From Pseudomonas sp. SG20056 (GTDB lineage: Bacteria; Pseudomonadota; Gammaproteobacteria; Pseudomonadales; Pseudomonadaceae): a stretch of 64,000 bases of DNA. Location of the stretch: the NCBI RefSeq assembly GCF_031764535.1, contig NZ_CP134499.1, positions 3,286,001-3,350,000 of the forward strand, written 5' to 3'. A program made the translations under genes and the position numbers. Shown piece after piece: positions 1-7,306 of the stretch; position 1 is the stretch's first letter, and every line of letters starts with the position of its first letter. The notes under the pieces were generated by a model. It saw only the letters and a list, made by a program, of their open reading frames with translations. It made no database searches and was not told where the DNA came from.

Positions 1-978
1 CGCGCGAGTGATCAGCCGGGTGTCGTCGGTCGGGTACGGCAGCTCGCAGACAATGCCCTTCGCATACTTCACCTCATCAGGATTGAACATGCCGGTGCGG
101 ATGCTCACGCGCACCCGCTTCGCGAGGGAGTGCTGCGCCCTCAGCTTTTCGCAGGCCCTGGCGGCGTAGGTGGCGACCGCCTGACGGATAGGCTCAATCT
201 CATGCTGACGCTCACCGAATGCCCGACTGCAGCAGATCTCCTGCTTGGCCGGCGCCAACTCCTCCAGCTCCAGGCAGGGCGTGCCGCGCAACTCGCGCAC
301 GGTCTTCTCGATCACCACGCTGAATTTTTCGCGCAGGGTCCACGGGTCTGCCTGCGATAGATCCCAAGCCGTTTTGATTTTCATGCCCTGCAGGTGCGCA
401 TCCATACGACTGCCAACGCCCCACACATCCCTTAAGGGCGTGATCTTCAGCAGCTTGTCGCGGCGCTCTGGGTCGCGAATATCAACCACCCCGCCTGTCT
501 GGCGCTGCCACTTCTTCGCCGCATGGTTCGCCAGCTTGGCCAGCGTCTTGGTGCTGGCAATACCAACCCCGGTAGGAATGCCAGTGCACTGCAGCACCTG
601 GGCGCGGATCTCCCGGCCGAGCGCTTCCATTGAACCCTGCATGCCAGTTAGATCGGCAAAGGCCTCATCGATGCTGTACACCTCAAGCGCCGGCACAATG
701 CCTTCAATCACGCTCATAACGCGCTCACTGATGTCGCCATACAGGGCGTAGTTGCTGGAGAACACCACAATGCCAAGCCGGCGAACGTCCCTCTTAATCT
801 TGTGCCAGGGCGCGCCCATCTCTACGTGGGCCTTGGCTTCGGCTGAGCGGGCAATCACGCAGCCGTCATTGTTGCTCAGCACCACAATCGGGGTTCGCCG
901 CAGGTCCGGCCGGAACACCCGCTCGCAGCTGGCGTAGAAGCTGTTGCAGTCGATCAGCGCGATGGTTGGCTCATGCAT
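1..978 (-). CDS. umuC: Y-family DNA polymerase V subunit UmuC (3' part cut by window edge)
   Basis: Reading the minus strand from 978 gives a Y-family polymerase N-terminus: the active-site stretch [13 protein letters not shown], then [10 protein letters not shown], then the second acidic motif SIDEAFADL, followed by the HhH-like region VWGVGSRM. The frame stays open to base 1, so the C-terminus is missing. The protein performs error-prone translesion synthesis together with processed UmuD. The ATG at 978 overlaps the umuD stop by 8 bp, as expected for translational coupling; an in-frame ATG at 999 is an alternative. Expression should follow the LexA box upstream of umuD. The gene may be prophage cargo, because the left attachment site is not in the window. 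Confidence 0.92.
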   Translation of the reverse strand, partial: MHEPTIALIDCNSFYASCERVFRPDLRRTPIVVLSNNDGCVIARSAEAKAHVEMGAPWHKIKRDVRRLGIVVFSSNYALYGDISERVMSVIEGIVPALEVYSIDEAFADLTGMQGSMEALGREIRAQVLQCTGIPTGVGIASTKTLAKLANHAAKKWQRQTGGVVDIRDPERRDKLLKITPLRDVWGVGSRMDAHLQGMKIKTAWDLSQADPWTLREKFSVVIEKTVRELRGTPCLELEELAPAKQEICCSRAFGERQHEIEPIRQAVATYAARACEKLRAQHSLAKRVRVSIRTGMFNPDEVKYAKGIVCELPYPTDDTRLITRA

Positions 979-1408
979 GGCAGGGTTGAAAGTGGACATT
1001 GGCTTTCACCACGCCCCAGGCCACCAGCTCATCGCCTTCCATGATGTAGCGCGGCGGGTACTTGGGGTTCTCTGACCGCAGCACGTACTGCTCATCCTGC
1101 TGGGTTAGCCGCTTCACGAAAGTTTCACCGTTCAAGTCAGCTACGACGATCCGTCCTATCTTCTTCGTGATGGCCCTGCTCACTATCAGGATGTCCTCAT
1201 CGAATATGCCGACACCGGTCATGCTGTCGCCGGTCACACGCACCAGGTACGTGTGCGGCGCGTCGATATCCAGCAGCTCATCCAGGGACAGCTTTTGCTC
1301 CATGTGATCAAGCGCCGGGCTGGGGAAGCCAGCAGGAATGCGGGACGAATAAAAAGACAGCTCCGTGGTCGAGATACCAATGGGGCCAAGGATGATTGCG
1401 TTACCCAT
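971..1408 (-). CDS. umuD: UmuD, S24-family translesion polymerase V autoprotease
   Basis: A 145-aa S24/LexA-type protease. The self-cleavage site is probably Ala26-Gly27, just before [11 protein letters not shown], which matches the conserved FPSPAADY region of E. coli UmuD. The catalytic dyad is Ser62 in GDSMTG and Lys99 in ETFVKRL. RecA-stimulated cleavage gives UmuD', which joins UmuC to make Pol V. The gene lies directly upstream of umuC and overlaps it. A good LexA box lies 22 bp upstream of the start and is shared with the divergent SRAP gene. Length is normal for the family. Confidence 0.95.
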   Translation of the reverse strand: MGNAIILGPIGISTTELSFYSSRIPAGFPSPALDHMEQKLSLDELLDIDAPHTYLVRVTGDSMTGVGIFDEDILIVSRAITKKIGRIVVADLNGETFVKRLTQQDEQYVLRSENPKYPPRYIMEGDELVAWGVVKANVHFQPCHA

Positions 1409-1430
1409 GCGTTGTTGCCTAAATTAAATA

Positions 1431-1446
1431 CTGTATATGAATACAG
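1431..1446. promoter_or_regulatory. LexA (SOS) box between umuD and SRAP gene
   Basis: CTGTATATGAATACAG fits the proteobacterial consensus CTGT-N8-ACAG with an AT-rich centre. It lies between the divergent umuD (start 1408) and SRAP (start 1493) genes, so one operator probably controls both. Confidence 0.88.
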
Positions 1447-1492
1447 TATTCGCCATTAAAGCAGCGGTCAAACGAGAGCGACGGGAGGATGT

Positions 1493-2173
1493 ATGTGTGG
1501 ACGCTTTGTGCAGGCAGCGGCACCTGGTGCCTACGTGAAACCACTCAGCCTGCAGGGCGAGCTGTTCGGAGAGGTCAGTGATACCCAGATCGAGCGCTAC
1601 AACGTCGCGCCGAGTACCGGCGTATGGGTGCTGACTAGCGAGGAAGGCGGTGCCAGGTCACAGACACTGCGCTGGGGATGGGAGCCGCATTGGGCTAAAG
1701 GCGGGAGGCCGCCGGCGATCAACGCCAGGGCGGAAACGCTATGGGCCAGCAAGTTTTGGGCGGCGGCCAGGCACCACCGGCTGATAGTGCCAGCCGACGG
1801 CTGGTATGAATGGGTGGCGGCCGAGGGCAAGCAGCCCTATTACATCCATGCAGCCGACAAGGCACCGCTGTACTTCGCAGCTGTCGGGACGTTCACCACA
1901 CAGACGCGAGCCGAGCAGAATGATGACGGCTTTGCCATCGTGACCGGCGCTGCTGACGCTGGCCTGCTCGATATCCACGACCGCCGCCCACTGGTTCTGC
2001 CATCAGCTGTTGCCGCTGAGTGGCTGGACAACGCCACGCCACCAGAACGCATCGAAGAGATCGTTGCGCTCAGCGGCCTGACAGCAGATGCATTCGCCTG
2101 GCACCGAGTAGGCAAGCCCGTGGGGAACGTGAAGAACCAGGGCCAGACCCTTGTTGCCGCTTCCTCAAGGTAA
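1493..2173 (+). CDS. SRAP / HMCES-YedK family DNA-protein crosslink peptidase
   Basis: A 226-aa protein with all marks of the SOS-response-associated peptidase family. Met1 is followed by the catalytic Cys2 (MCGRF), exposed after Met removal. NVAPST, NARAET, the acidic WYEW motif and the C-terminal IHDRRPLVL histidine follow in order. Family members form a thiazolidine crosslink with abasic sites in single-stranded DNA and so protect them from breakage. Placement opposite umuDC with a shared LexA box supports an SOS role. The family is common on bacterial chromosomes and in phages, so the position alone does not say whether it is host or prophage DNA. Confidence 0.92.
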   Translation: MCGRFVQAAAPGAYVKPLSLQGELFGEVSDTQIERYNVAPSTGVWVLTSEEGGARSQTLRWGWEPHWAKGGRPPAINARAETLWASKFWAAARHHRLIVPADGWYEWVAAEGKQPYYIHAADKAPLYFAAVGTFTTQTRAEQNDDGFAIVTGAADAGLLDIHDRRPLVLPSAVAAEWLDNATPPERIEEIVALSGLTADAFAWHRVGKPVGNVKNQGQTLVAASSR

Positions 2174-2258
2174 TGACACGTACAGCCTGACGTACGCAAA
2201 CTGACAGCGCAATAATCGATAACTTACTTGGGAAAATAAGGACTAGCCAATACAGATA

Positions 2259-2651
2259 TTAAGCAGCTCCTAGCGCCTCGATTTTCGTAATCATGTCTCG
2301 ACACGAAAGCAGGACAGCCTCTGCTTCGTCTCGATACACTTCATCGTCAAGGTAGTAGTCTGCCTTCACGCGATGCCCGTGCATCGCTTTTAACTTATAA
2401 GAAAGTTGCCTATGCTTAAGCACCAGATCGCGACCTCCTGCCATTTGCTCCGCTAGGAAATCCACCAATTTCTTGTGTGTGCTTCCCGCACATGAAGAAA
2501 TTGGAACAGGGCTTAACTTATCTGCATAGTCGATAGCAGCACTATAAAGGCCATAATAAGCGCGACTTATCCCCGCCCTAAAGGAGATTTCTTCACCCCC
2601 CTCAAGAGCGCGACATGCCTCGTTGATAAAATCCATTGGTGATACAGGCAT
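2259..2651 (-). CDS. HEPN-domain protein, second gene of TPR-HEPN pair
   Basis: A 130-aa mostly helical protein. The N-terminal SRAYYGLYSAA and the later HKKLVDFL and HRVKADYYL segments match the UPF0332-like branch of the HEPN superfamily. I do not see the R-x4-6-H pair that marks HEPN ribonucleases, so RNase activity is doubtful. The start lies 3 bp after the stop of the TPR gene, so the two are one operon. AT content is clearly higher than in the phage structural genes, suggesting an acquired cassette. HEPN proteins often work in toxin-antitoxin or phage-defence pairs; that role here is inference. Confidence 0.6.
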   Translation of the reverse strand: MPVSPMDFINEACRALEGGEEISFRAGISRAYYGLYSAAIDYADKLSPVPISSCAGSTHKKLVDFLAEQMAGGRDLVLKHRQLSYKLKAMHGHRVKADYYLDDEVYRDEAEAVLLSCRDMITKIEALGAA

Positions 2652-2654
2652 AGC

Positions 2655-3455
2655 CTAAGCTTCCAACTGATCGGGGTGCTCCATCCGCTTCATCCCCCCC
2701 CGCGGAATAAATGTATGAACAACTTTATTCCAAACCGAGAACTCGACGTCTTCTGAAACCAGACATGCCAGCTCATCTGACATCAACGCAAGCTCTGCTG
2801 GTGAGGCATCAACCCTGAGCTGGCAGAATAAATAACTAGACTCCTGATCCGAAACCAAACTACTGGAGGCACCAATCAGTTCTTTACGATGAGTTCTGAC
2901 AACATCTTCAACCTTTGCAAAGGCAGAAACGTACTCGGACTCCTTCAGATCAAGCGTCGCCATCTGCTCCAAAAGATCATAGTTAACAGCCATCACATTT
3001 TTATTCTGAATACCCTCATCACCAGTAGCAGCTATATATCTACCAATAGCCTCCTGAAACCCAGAAACCTTACCAGTGTAAAAAGTGGTATTAGCAAACT
3101 TCAACAGCAGGAATTTATTACCCGGATCTCTACGAAGAGCTTCTAGGTAAATATCGCACGCCTCTATAAAACGTCCCAGACGCTTAAGCGAAACAGCGAA
3201 ATTCTCATAAAAACGGGCTTGACCACCACTAGCGGCAATAGAGCGAGTATGACAATCAACACTATCTTCAAGATTACCGAAACAAGCGTGAAAGACACCA
3301 TAAACCATTAGGCCCGTCGCCAAATCGACACGTTTCAAGGCCTCAATATCTCGACGAAGACTTGCCACCTGAAACTCAGTGGGCGAAGAATCCAATTCGT
3401 TCAGGGCATTGAGACGCTCAATCAGGTCATTTGAGACAGTCTGAGGCTGAGCCAT
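2655..3455 (-). CDS. TPR-like protein, first gene of TPR-HEPN pair
   Basis: A 266-aa protein with helical repeats. Residues about 60-140 show the TPR spacing of small and large residues, for example FYENFAVSLKRLGRFIEAC followed by IYLEALRRDPGN. No signal peptide or membrane segment is visible. TPR domains bind partner proteins, so it may control the HEPN protein encoded 3 bp downstream. A TTGACT promoter and two DnaA-like boxes lie upstream. The region is AT-richer than its neighbours. I do not recognise a named family; toxin-antitoxin, superinfection immunity or stress roles are all open. Confidence 0.6.
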   Translation of the reverse strand: MAQPQTVSNDLIERLNALNELDSSPTEFQVASLRRDIEALKRVDLATGLMVYGVFHACFGNLEDSVDCHTRSIAASGGQARFYENFAVSLKRLGRFIEACDIYLEALRRDPGNKFLLLKFANTTFYTGKVSGFQEAIGRYIAATGDEGIQNKNVMAVNYDLLEQMATLDLKESEYVSAFAKVEDVVRTHRKELIGASSSLVSDQESSYLFCQLRVDASPAELALMSDELACLVSEDVEFSVWNKVVHTFIPRGGMKRMEHPDQLEA

Positions 3456-3493
3456 CCGCTCTCCTAAAAAGCAAATCCGTGGAGATCAACAAC

Positions 3494-3524
3494 TTATCCA
3501 CAGGTTATTAACATTTTTTCCACA
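3494..3524. promoter_or_regulatory. Two DnaA-box-like 9-mers upstream of the TPR gene
   Basis: TTATCCACA at 3494-3502 is a perfect DnaA box and TTTTCCACA at 3516-3524 differs by one base; start points are 22 bp apart and both are in the same orientation. They lie in the leader of the TPR-HEPN operon. DnaA binding is inference. Confidence 0.4.
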
Positions 3525-3536
3525 GCACATGTTGAC

Positions 3537-3583
3537 ATTAAAGCTTTTCAGCGGCAGGCCAGTCAACCTGTGAGCCCGTACAG
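3537..3583 (-). promoter_or_regulatory. Candidate promoter and weak LexA-like box for the TPR-HEPN operon
   Basis: On the minus strand a -35 TTGACT (3566-3561) and a TTTAAT -10 (3542-3537) are 18 bp apart. Directly upstream, 3568-3583 reads CTGT-N8-ACAG but with a GC-rich centre, so it is a poor LexA box. The promoter is plausible and the SOS control weak. Confidence 0.4.
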
Positions 3584-3675
3584 TATTATGCAGATGGAGC
3601 TGCTCATGTGCGCCTGACGGGCTACAGACTTTGCCAGAACAATACTCTTATTAGCACATCCTCCAGCCAAGCGAA

Positions 3676-4479
3676 TCAGACGCCATCAAACAGGCCTCCG
3701 AGCGAGGCCGGCACCCAATTCATAATCACCAGCTCTCCGGTTGTTTCAGCCACGCCCTGACGCTGGTTGGTGCAGCTGTAGCGGATATCGAGCTGCTCCA
3801 TATGGAAGCCATCGAACGCCCGGCGGATATCGGGGTGGTCGTTGATGCTGACCATCACCTTGCCTTTGCAGCGCCGCATAAAGTCGGCCATGCGCTCGTA
3901 GTTCTCATAGGGAAAGTCGACGCCATAGCCCGCTGTTTGCCAGTACGGCGGGTCCATGTAGTGGAAGGTGTGGCCGCGGTCGTAGCGCTCAGCGCATTCA
4001 AGCCAAGGCAGGTTCTCCACGTACACACCGGCCAGACGCTGCCAGGCCGCAGACAGGTTCTCCTCGATACGCATGATGTTCGGCGCCGGGCCTGTCGTCG
4101 CGGTACCGAAGGTTTGCCCGCTGACCTTGCCGCCAAAGGCGTGGTGCTGCAGGTAGAAGAATCGGGCAGCGCGTTGGATGTCGGTCAGAGTTTCCGGGCG
4201 AGTGATCTTCTGCCACTCGAACAGCTGCCGGCTGGAGAGCGCCCACTTGAACTGCCGCACGAACTCCTCGACGTGGTTCTGCACCACTCGGTACAGCGAC
4301 ACCAGGTCGCCGTTGATGTCGTTCAACACTTCCACGGGCGCCGGCTGCGGGCGCAAGAAGAACAGCGCAGCGCCGCCAGCAAAGACCTCGACGTAACATT
4401 CGTGGGGCGGGAACAGCGGGATAAGACGGTCGGCCAGGCGGCGTTTGCCACCCATCCAAGGGATGATAGGACTGGTCAT
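3676..4479 (-). CDS. D12-class DNA adenine N6-methyltransferase (SOS-box controlled)
   Basis: A 267-aa adenine methylase of the Dam/D12 class. The SAM-binding motif IPWMGGKRRLA is at the N-terminus, followed by YVEVFAGGAAL, and the catalytic motif DPPYW lies near residue 175. The ATG at 4479 is chosen because the methylase domain begins there; a further in-frame ATG at 4539 would add 20 unrelated residues and would run through the LexA box. The gene follows the lysis genes on the same strand but has its own LexA-type box 17 bp upstream of the start. It may protect phage DNA from restriction after induction. A second, different D12 methylase is encoded at 40481-41335. Confidence 0.88.
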   Translation of the reverse strand: MTSPIIPWMGGKRRLADRLIPLFPPHECYVEVFAGGAALFFLRPQPAPVEVLNDINGDLVSLYRVVQNHVEEFVRQFKWALSSRQLFEWQKITRPETLTDIQRAARFFYLQHHAFGGKVSGQTFGTATTGPAPNIMRIEENLSAAWQRLAGVYVENLPWLECAERYDRGHTFHYMDPPYWQTAGYGVDFPYENYERMADFMRRCKGKVMVSINDHPDIRRAFDGFHMEQLDIRYSCTNQRQGVAETTGELVIMNWVPASLGGLFDGV

Positions 4480-4495
4480 AGAATGCAAACCTTTA

Positions 4496-4511
4496 CTGTA
4501 TAAATAAACAG
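4496..4511. promoter_or_regulatory. LexA (SOS) box upstream of adenine methylase
   Basis: CTGTATAAATAAACAG matches CTGT-N8-ACAG with an all-AT centre and lies just upstream of the methylase start at 4479. It is as good as the umuD box. Confidence 0.75.
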
Positions 4512-4514
4512 GTG

Positions 4515-4620
4515 CTAGGCTCTCCCCCGCTTCGTGCACGGAGTGGGAGCCTTGGCTTGGCTTGCAGGAATGGCTGCGGGTCGAGTGACCTGTCCGGGTG
4601 CTGTAACACCTGGGCGGGTC
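4515..4620. other. Tandem hairpins between Rz and the methylase gene
   Basis: Two imperfect stem-loops occupy most of the non-coding gap. The first is built on AGGCTC and GAGCCT arms (about 4515-4552). The second pairs 4587-4600 with 4607-4620 around the loop CTGTAA, 11 of 14 pairs. Neither has a clear U-run on the minus strand, so they may be a weak terminator after Rz or a structured leader. Confidence 0.35.
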
Positions 4621-4640
4621 GCTCTTTTCTTACGGAGGAG

Positions 4641-5183
4641 TTACGGGGTTGTAGCGGTTTGCCCGGTCAGAGTCCGGACGTAGCCTTGCAAGTACTCGAG
4701 TTTCTTCTGGTCGCGGATCATTCCGGCGCGGATATTCCAAACAGCTGATCCAGCTCGCTCACTGAGTTCGACGCTGGCTCCATCGCCCAAGCTGACGGCG
4801 CCTGTGGTAGCGGACACGATGAGGTCGGCGGTGGTAACTCGGACATCGATGCGCAGCTGCTTACGCTCAGCATCAGCGCCAGAGTAAAGCCGGCGAAGAC
4901 GCTCATTTTCATCTTGTGCATCAGTCAGTTCCTTGTGCTTGGTTGAATCGAGATCGGCCAGGCGCTGCTCCAGTTGCACGCGGGCATCTAGCTGATCGAT
5001 CACTTGGCGAGCTGCCGCTCGGGATAACTCGCTCAGGGTGTCGCTGTGAGATTTCTCGGCCTTGGCCAGCCGCTCCCCAATCCGCCAGCCGTTAGCGACC
5101 CAGCCCGCACCGAAGACTGTCAGCAATACCGCGCCCGCCAGCCAGGCACGTGGCGAGCCCGGCAACAGATCGACGAAGCTCAT
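4641..5183 (-). CDS. Rz-like i-spanin (inner-membrane lysis subunit)
   Basis: A 180-aa protein with one N-terminal membrane segment (residues about 14-30, AWLAGAVLLTVFGAGWVAN) followed by a long charged coiled-coil region, the classic Rz arrangement. The gene starts 4 bp inside the end of the endolysin gene. A separate reading frame inside it (4718-4921) encodes an Rz1-type lipoprotein. Together the two subunits span the periplasm and fuse inner and outer membranes in the last step of lysis. Confidence 0.88.
   Translation of the reverse strand: MSFVDLLPGSPRAWLAGAVLLTVFGAGWVANGWRIGERLAKAEKSHSDTLSELSRAAARQVIDQLDARVQLEQRLADLDSTKHKELTDAQDENERLRRLYSGADAERKQLRIDVRVTTADLIVSATTGAVSLGDGASVELSERAGSAVWNIRAGMIRDQKKLEYLQGYVRTLTGQTATTP
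4718..4921 (-). CDS. Rz1-like o-spanin lipoprotein, nested in Rz
   Basis: A 67-aa lipoprotein encoded entirely inside Rz in another frame. It starts with MHKMKMSVFAGFTLAL, then the lipobox LSVSSC, then a short proline-rich tail (ELPPPTSSCPLPQAP), all typical of Rz1. An AAGGA ribosome-binding site lies 8 bases before the ATG at 4921. The mature lipoprotein should sit in the outer membrane and contact the Rz coiled coil. Confidence 0.85.
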   Translation of the reverse strand: MHKMKMSVFAGFTLALMLSVSSCASMSELPPPTSSCPLPQAPSAWAMEPASNSVSELDQLFGISAPE

Positions 5184-5716
5184 GCCACCACCCCACCACA
5201 GGCCGCGAACATCGAGGCCAATGCCTCTGGCTCGCAGGGCTCCTGCGCGCGCTCGGCCTCGAAAATGCCCAGCAGCTTGGCCAGGGCATGCTCACGCTGG
5301 CCGTAACCAGCCCCCGGCAAGCTGGCCCAGATCGGCGCCGCTGCCGCGATGGCCTGCTCGATCCGGCCGGCCTGGATGTGCGGCAGAGCCTTGCACTCGG
5401 CCAGCAGCTTCACCGCTGCCAGATCCTGGGCTTCAGGAATGAAGCGGCCACGAAACCCATAGTTCCGCACGATGGCATCCCATGTGCGCTTCAAGAACTG
5501 ATAGCGGCCAGCGGCGGTAGAGTGGATGCCATAGCGTGGCAGGGGAACAAGCAGATCTGGATGCCGGTCGTAGCCACTGAACAGCCGGCCACCAACCACC
5601 ACGTTATACCCATCATCGCTGCCCTTGATGGTGGTCGTGCCTTCGCTCCAGCCGAGCATATCCAGAAAGGCGAGCACGTTCGGGCCGCCCGCCTGGGCAG
5701 CAGAGATTCGAGCCAT
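5180..5716 (-). CDS. Lambda-R-like endolysin (lytic transglycosylase)
   Basis: A 178-aa lambda-R family muralytic enzyme. The catalytic glutamate is Glu25 in MLGWSEGT, followed by DGYNVVVGG, FSGYDRHP and HSTAAGRYQF, the conserved order of the family. The enzyme cleaves peptidoglycan glycan strands after holin opens the inner membrane. The ATG at 5716 is preceded by GGAG six bases upstream; an in-frame ATG at 5806 adds 30 unlikely residues. There is no signal peptide, so a holin is needed. The stop overlaps the Rz start by 4 bp. Confidence 0.9.
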   Translation of the reverse strand: MARISAAQAGGPNVLAFLDMLGWSEGTTTIKGSDDGYNVVVGGRLFSGYDRHPDLLVPLPRYGIHSTAAGRYQFLKRTWDAIVRNYGFRGRFIPEAQDLAAVKLLAECKALPHIQAGRIEQAIAAAAPIWASLPGAGYGQREHALAKLLGIFEAERAQEPCEPEALASMFAACGGVVA

Positions 5717-5767
5717 GAGATACTCCAGAATTGAACCCGGCACAGGGCCGGGGAAAGGGATACAACG

Positions 5768-5959
5768 ATGAGAAAAGCGCGCGTCAGGGCATTTGCTGCG
5801 CGGCATGCAGCCGAGCTAATCGCAGGCTCACTGCCAGAGCCCGCCGACTTTCAGGGAGAAGGGTTTACCGCCGAGGATCGAGTGGCCGTTTATAACGAGC
5901 TGAGACTGCTGGCCGAGAACCTTTTAGCCGACGCAGAGCGGCTAGAGGCCCTGCGCTGA
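5768..5959 (+). CDS. Small hypothetical protein opposite to the late operon
   Basis: A 63-aa reading frame on the plus strand between the endolysin gene and the small membrane protein gene. AAAGG lies eight bases before the ATG. The product is Ala/Leu/Glu rich and probably helical, with no membrane segment or known motif. The hairpin at 5980-6002 follows it and could end its transcript as well. Function unknown; it could be chance. Confidence 0.45.
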   Translation: MRKARVRAFAARHAAELIAGSLPEPADFQGEGFTAEDRVAVYNELRLLAENLLADAERLEALR

Positions 5960-5979
5960 GTAACACTTCAGCCGGCAAC

Positions 5980-6002
5980 AAAAAGCCCGCACTTGGCGGG
6001 CT
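5980..6002 (-). terminator. Rho-independent terminator at the end of the tail-fibre transcript
   Basis: AGCCCGC (5984-5990), loop ACTTG and GCGGGCT form a 7-bp stem; the A-run at 5980-5984 gives a U-run on the minus strand. Confidence 0.7.
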
Positions 6003-6019
6003 CTGATCTTCCTGTTGAG

Positions 6020-6199
6020 CTACAGCGGCTGAAGCTCGGTCACTGGCTCGGCTGCTGGCTCCAACTCACAAGCCGTCACGTCCAGCACTATCGCCGCCGC
6101 CCCAGGGGCGTGCCTCATTCCCAGGTTGAATTGGAAAGCACCAAACACGCTCAGGGCTATGGCCATCACAGCCAGATCGAGGGCGCGCTTTCTTGTCAT
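6020..6199 (-). CDS. Small single-pass membrane protein downstream of fibre genes
   Basis: A 59-aa protein starting MTRKRALDLAVMAIALSVFG, a basic start followed by one hydrophobic helix and a short acidic tail. AAAGGAA precedes the ATG at 6199 with good spacing; an upstream in-frame ATG (6253) looks spurious. It lies between the beta-propeller gene and the endolysin gene, before the terminator at 5980-6002. Position next to the lysis genes suggests a small holin-like or regulatory role, but no family is recognised. Confidence 0.5.
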   Translation of the reverse strand: MTRKRALDLAVMAIALSVFGAFQFNLGMRHAPGAAAIVLDVTACELEPAAEPVTELQPL

Positions 6200-6316
6200 C
6201 GCAGGTTCCTTTTGCGGGTAGCCGTCATTGGCAAAGCAAGCGTAGCACCCCACTTTAGACTGTGTGCCTCGGAAGGATCAGGCCGCTCACATCACGTCGA
6301 CCTTAGATCTTTCTAA

Positions 6317-7240
6317 CTACAGGCTGGTCATCACTCGATTGCTAGCGCCATTGTTAGCCACAGCGACGAAAATACTCAGCTCTGGTGACCAACAGACTGA
6401 TGTCCAGGGGTTATCTGCGGCGCTTGCGCGAATGGTCCAGTTGATGCCGTCGGGGCTGGTCATCACCCGATTGCCTGTACCATTACTCGAAGTTGCAACG
6501 AATAAACCTCGGGCTGCAGACCAACAAACTGACTGCCAGCTGTTATCTGCAGCACTGGCACGAATAGTCCAGTTGATGCCGTCGGGACTGGTCATCACCC
6601 GATTGCCCGTGCCGGTGCCCGCCACCGCAACAAACAAGCCTAGCGCTGCAGACCAACAAACTGATTGCCAGTTGTTATCTGCTGCACTGGTGCGAATTGT
6701 CCAGGTGATGCCGTTAGGGCTGGTCATCACCCGATTGCCTGTACCAGTCAAAGCCACTGCGACGAATAAGCCTTGCTCAGACGACCAGCAAACCGAATAC
6801 CAAAGGGTATTTGCTGCGCTGGCGCGAATCGTCCAGGTGATGCCATCGGAGCTGGTCATCACCCGATTGCCTGTGCCACTCCCACCCACACACACGAATA
6901 TGGCTTGCTCAGGCGACCAGCAAACCGAATACCAAAGGTTGTCTGCTGCGCTTGAACGGACTGTCCAAGTCACACCATCAGGGCTGGTCATCACTCGATT
7001 GCCTGTGCCGGTACCCGCTACTGCAACGAAAATGCCAAGCTCAGGTGACCAGCAGACAGAGTTCCAGCTGTTATCTGCTGCGCTTGTGCGGATTGTCCAG
7101 GCAATACCGTCTGGACTGGTCATCACTCTATTGCCTGTCCCGCTCAGAGCCACTGCAACGAACAAACCACACTCGGCCGACCAACAGATTGATCTCCAAG
7201 AGTTGTCCGCCGCGCTGGTACGAACGGTCCAAACAATCCC
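6317..7240 (-). repeat. Tandem 132-bp repeats encoding propeller blades
   Basis: About seven head-to-tail units of 132 bp, similar but not identical, underlie the 44-aa protein repeats. The most constant part encodes [12 protein letters not shown]. Such repeats may recombine and change blade number or binding specificity. Confidence 0.8.
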
Positions 7241-7306
7241 CGTATTTGGGTCAATCACTGGCCCACTGAGGCGCCTGTGCTGCGCCAAAACTCCTGGAAT
7301 CATCAT
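6317..7306 (-). CDS. Seven-repeat beta-propeller phage tail / receptor-binding protein
   Basis: A 329-aa protein made almost wholly of 44-residue repeats of the form (W)xSVCWS...[25 protein letters not shown]. Six complete units and a partial seventh (ending NRVMTSL) are visible, with an extra [10 protein letters not shown] strand at the N-terminus. This split last unit is what a circular propeller with strand closure would need. The ATG at 7306 overlaps the stop of the collagen-like fibre gene (ATGA), so the two are translationally coupled. The last tail gene in siphophages usually encodes the receptor-binding part; that role is inference. No catalytic residues are evident. Confidence 0.72.
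   Translation of the reverse strand: MMIPGVLAQHRRLSGPVIDPNTGIVWTVRTSAADNSWRSICWSAECGLFVAVALSGTGNRVMTSPDGIAWTIRTSAADNSWNSVCWSPELGIFVAVAGTGTGNRVMTSPDGVTWTVRSSAADNLWYSVCWSPEQAIFVCVGGSGTGNRVMTSSDGITWTIRASAANTLWYSVCWSSEQGLFVAVALTGTGNRVMTSPNGITWTIRTSAADNNWQSVCWSAALGLFVAVAGTGTGNRVMTSPDGINWTIRASAADNSWQSVCWSAARGLFVATSSNGTGNRVMTSPDGINWTIRASAADNPWTSVCWSPELSIFVAVANNGASNRVMTSL

Noticed and set aside
6317..7240. CRISPR-like repeat array
   Set aside because: Units are 132 bp, diverged and in frame in a coding gene; no spacers.
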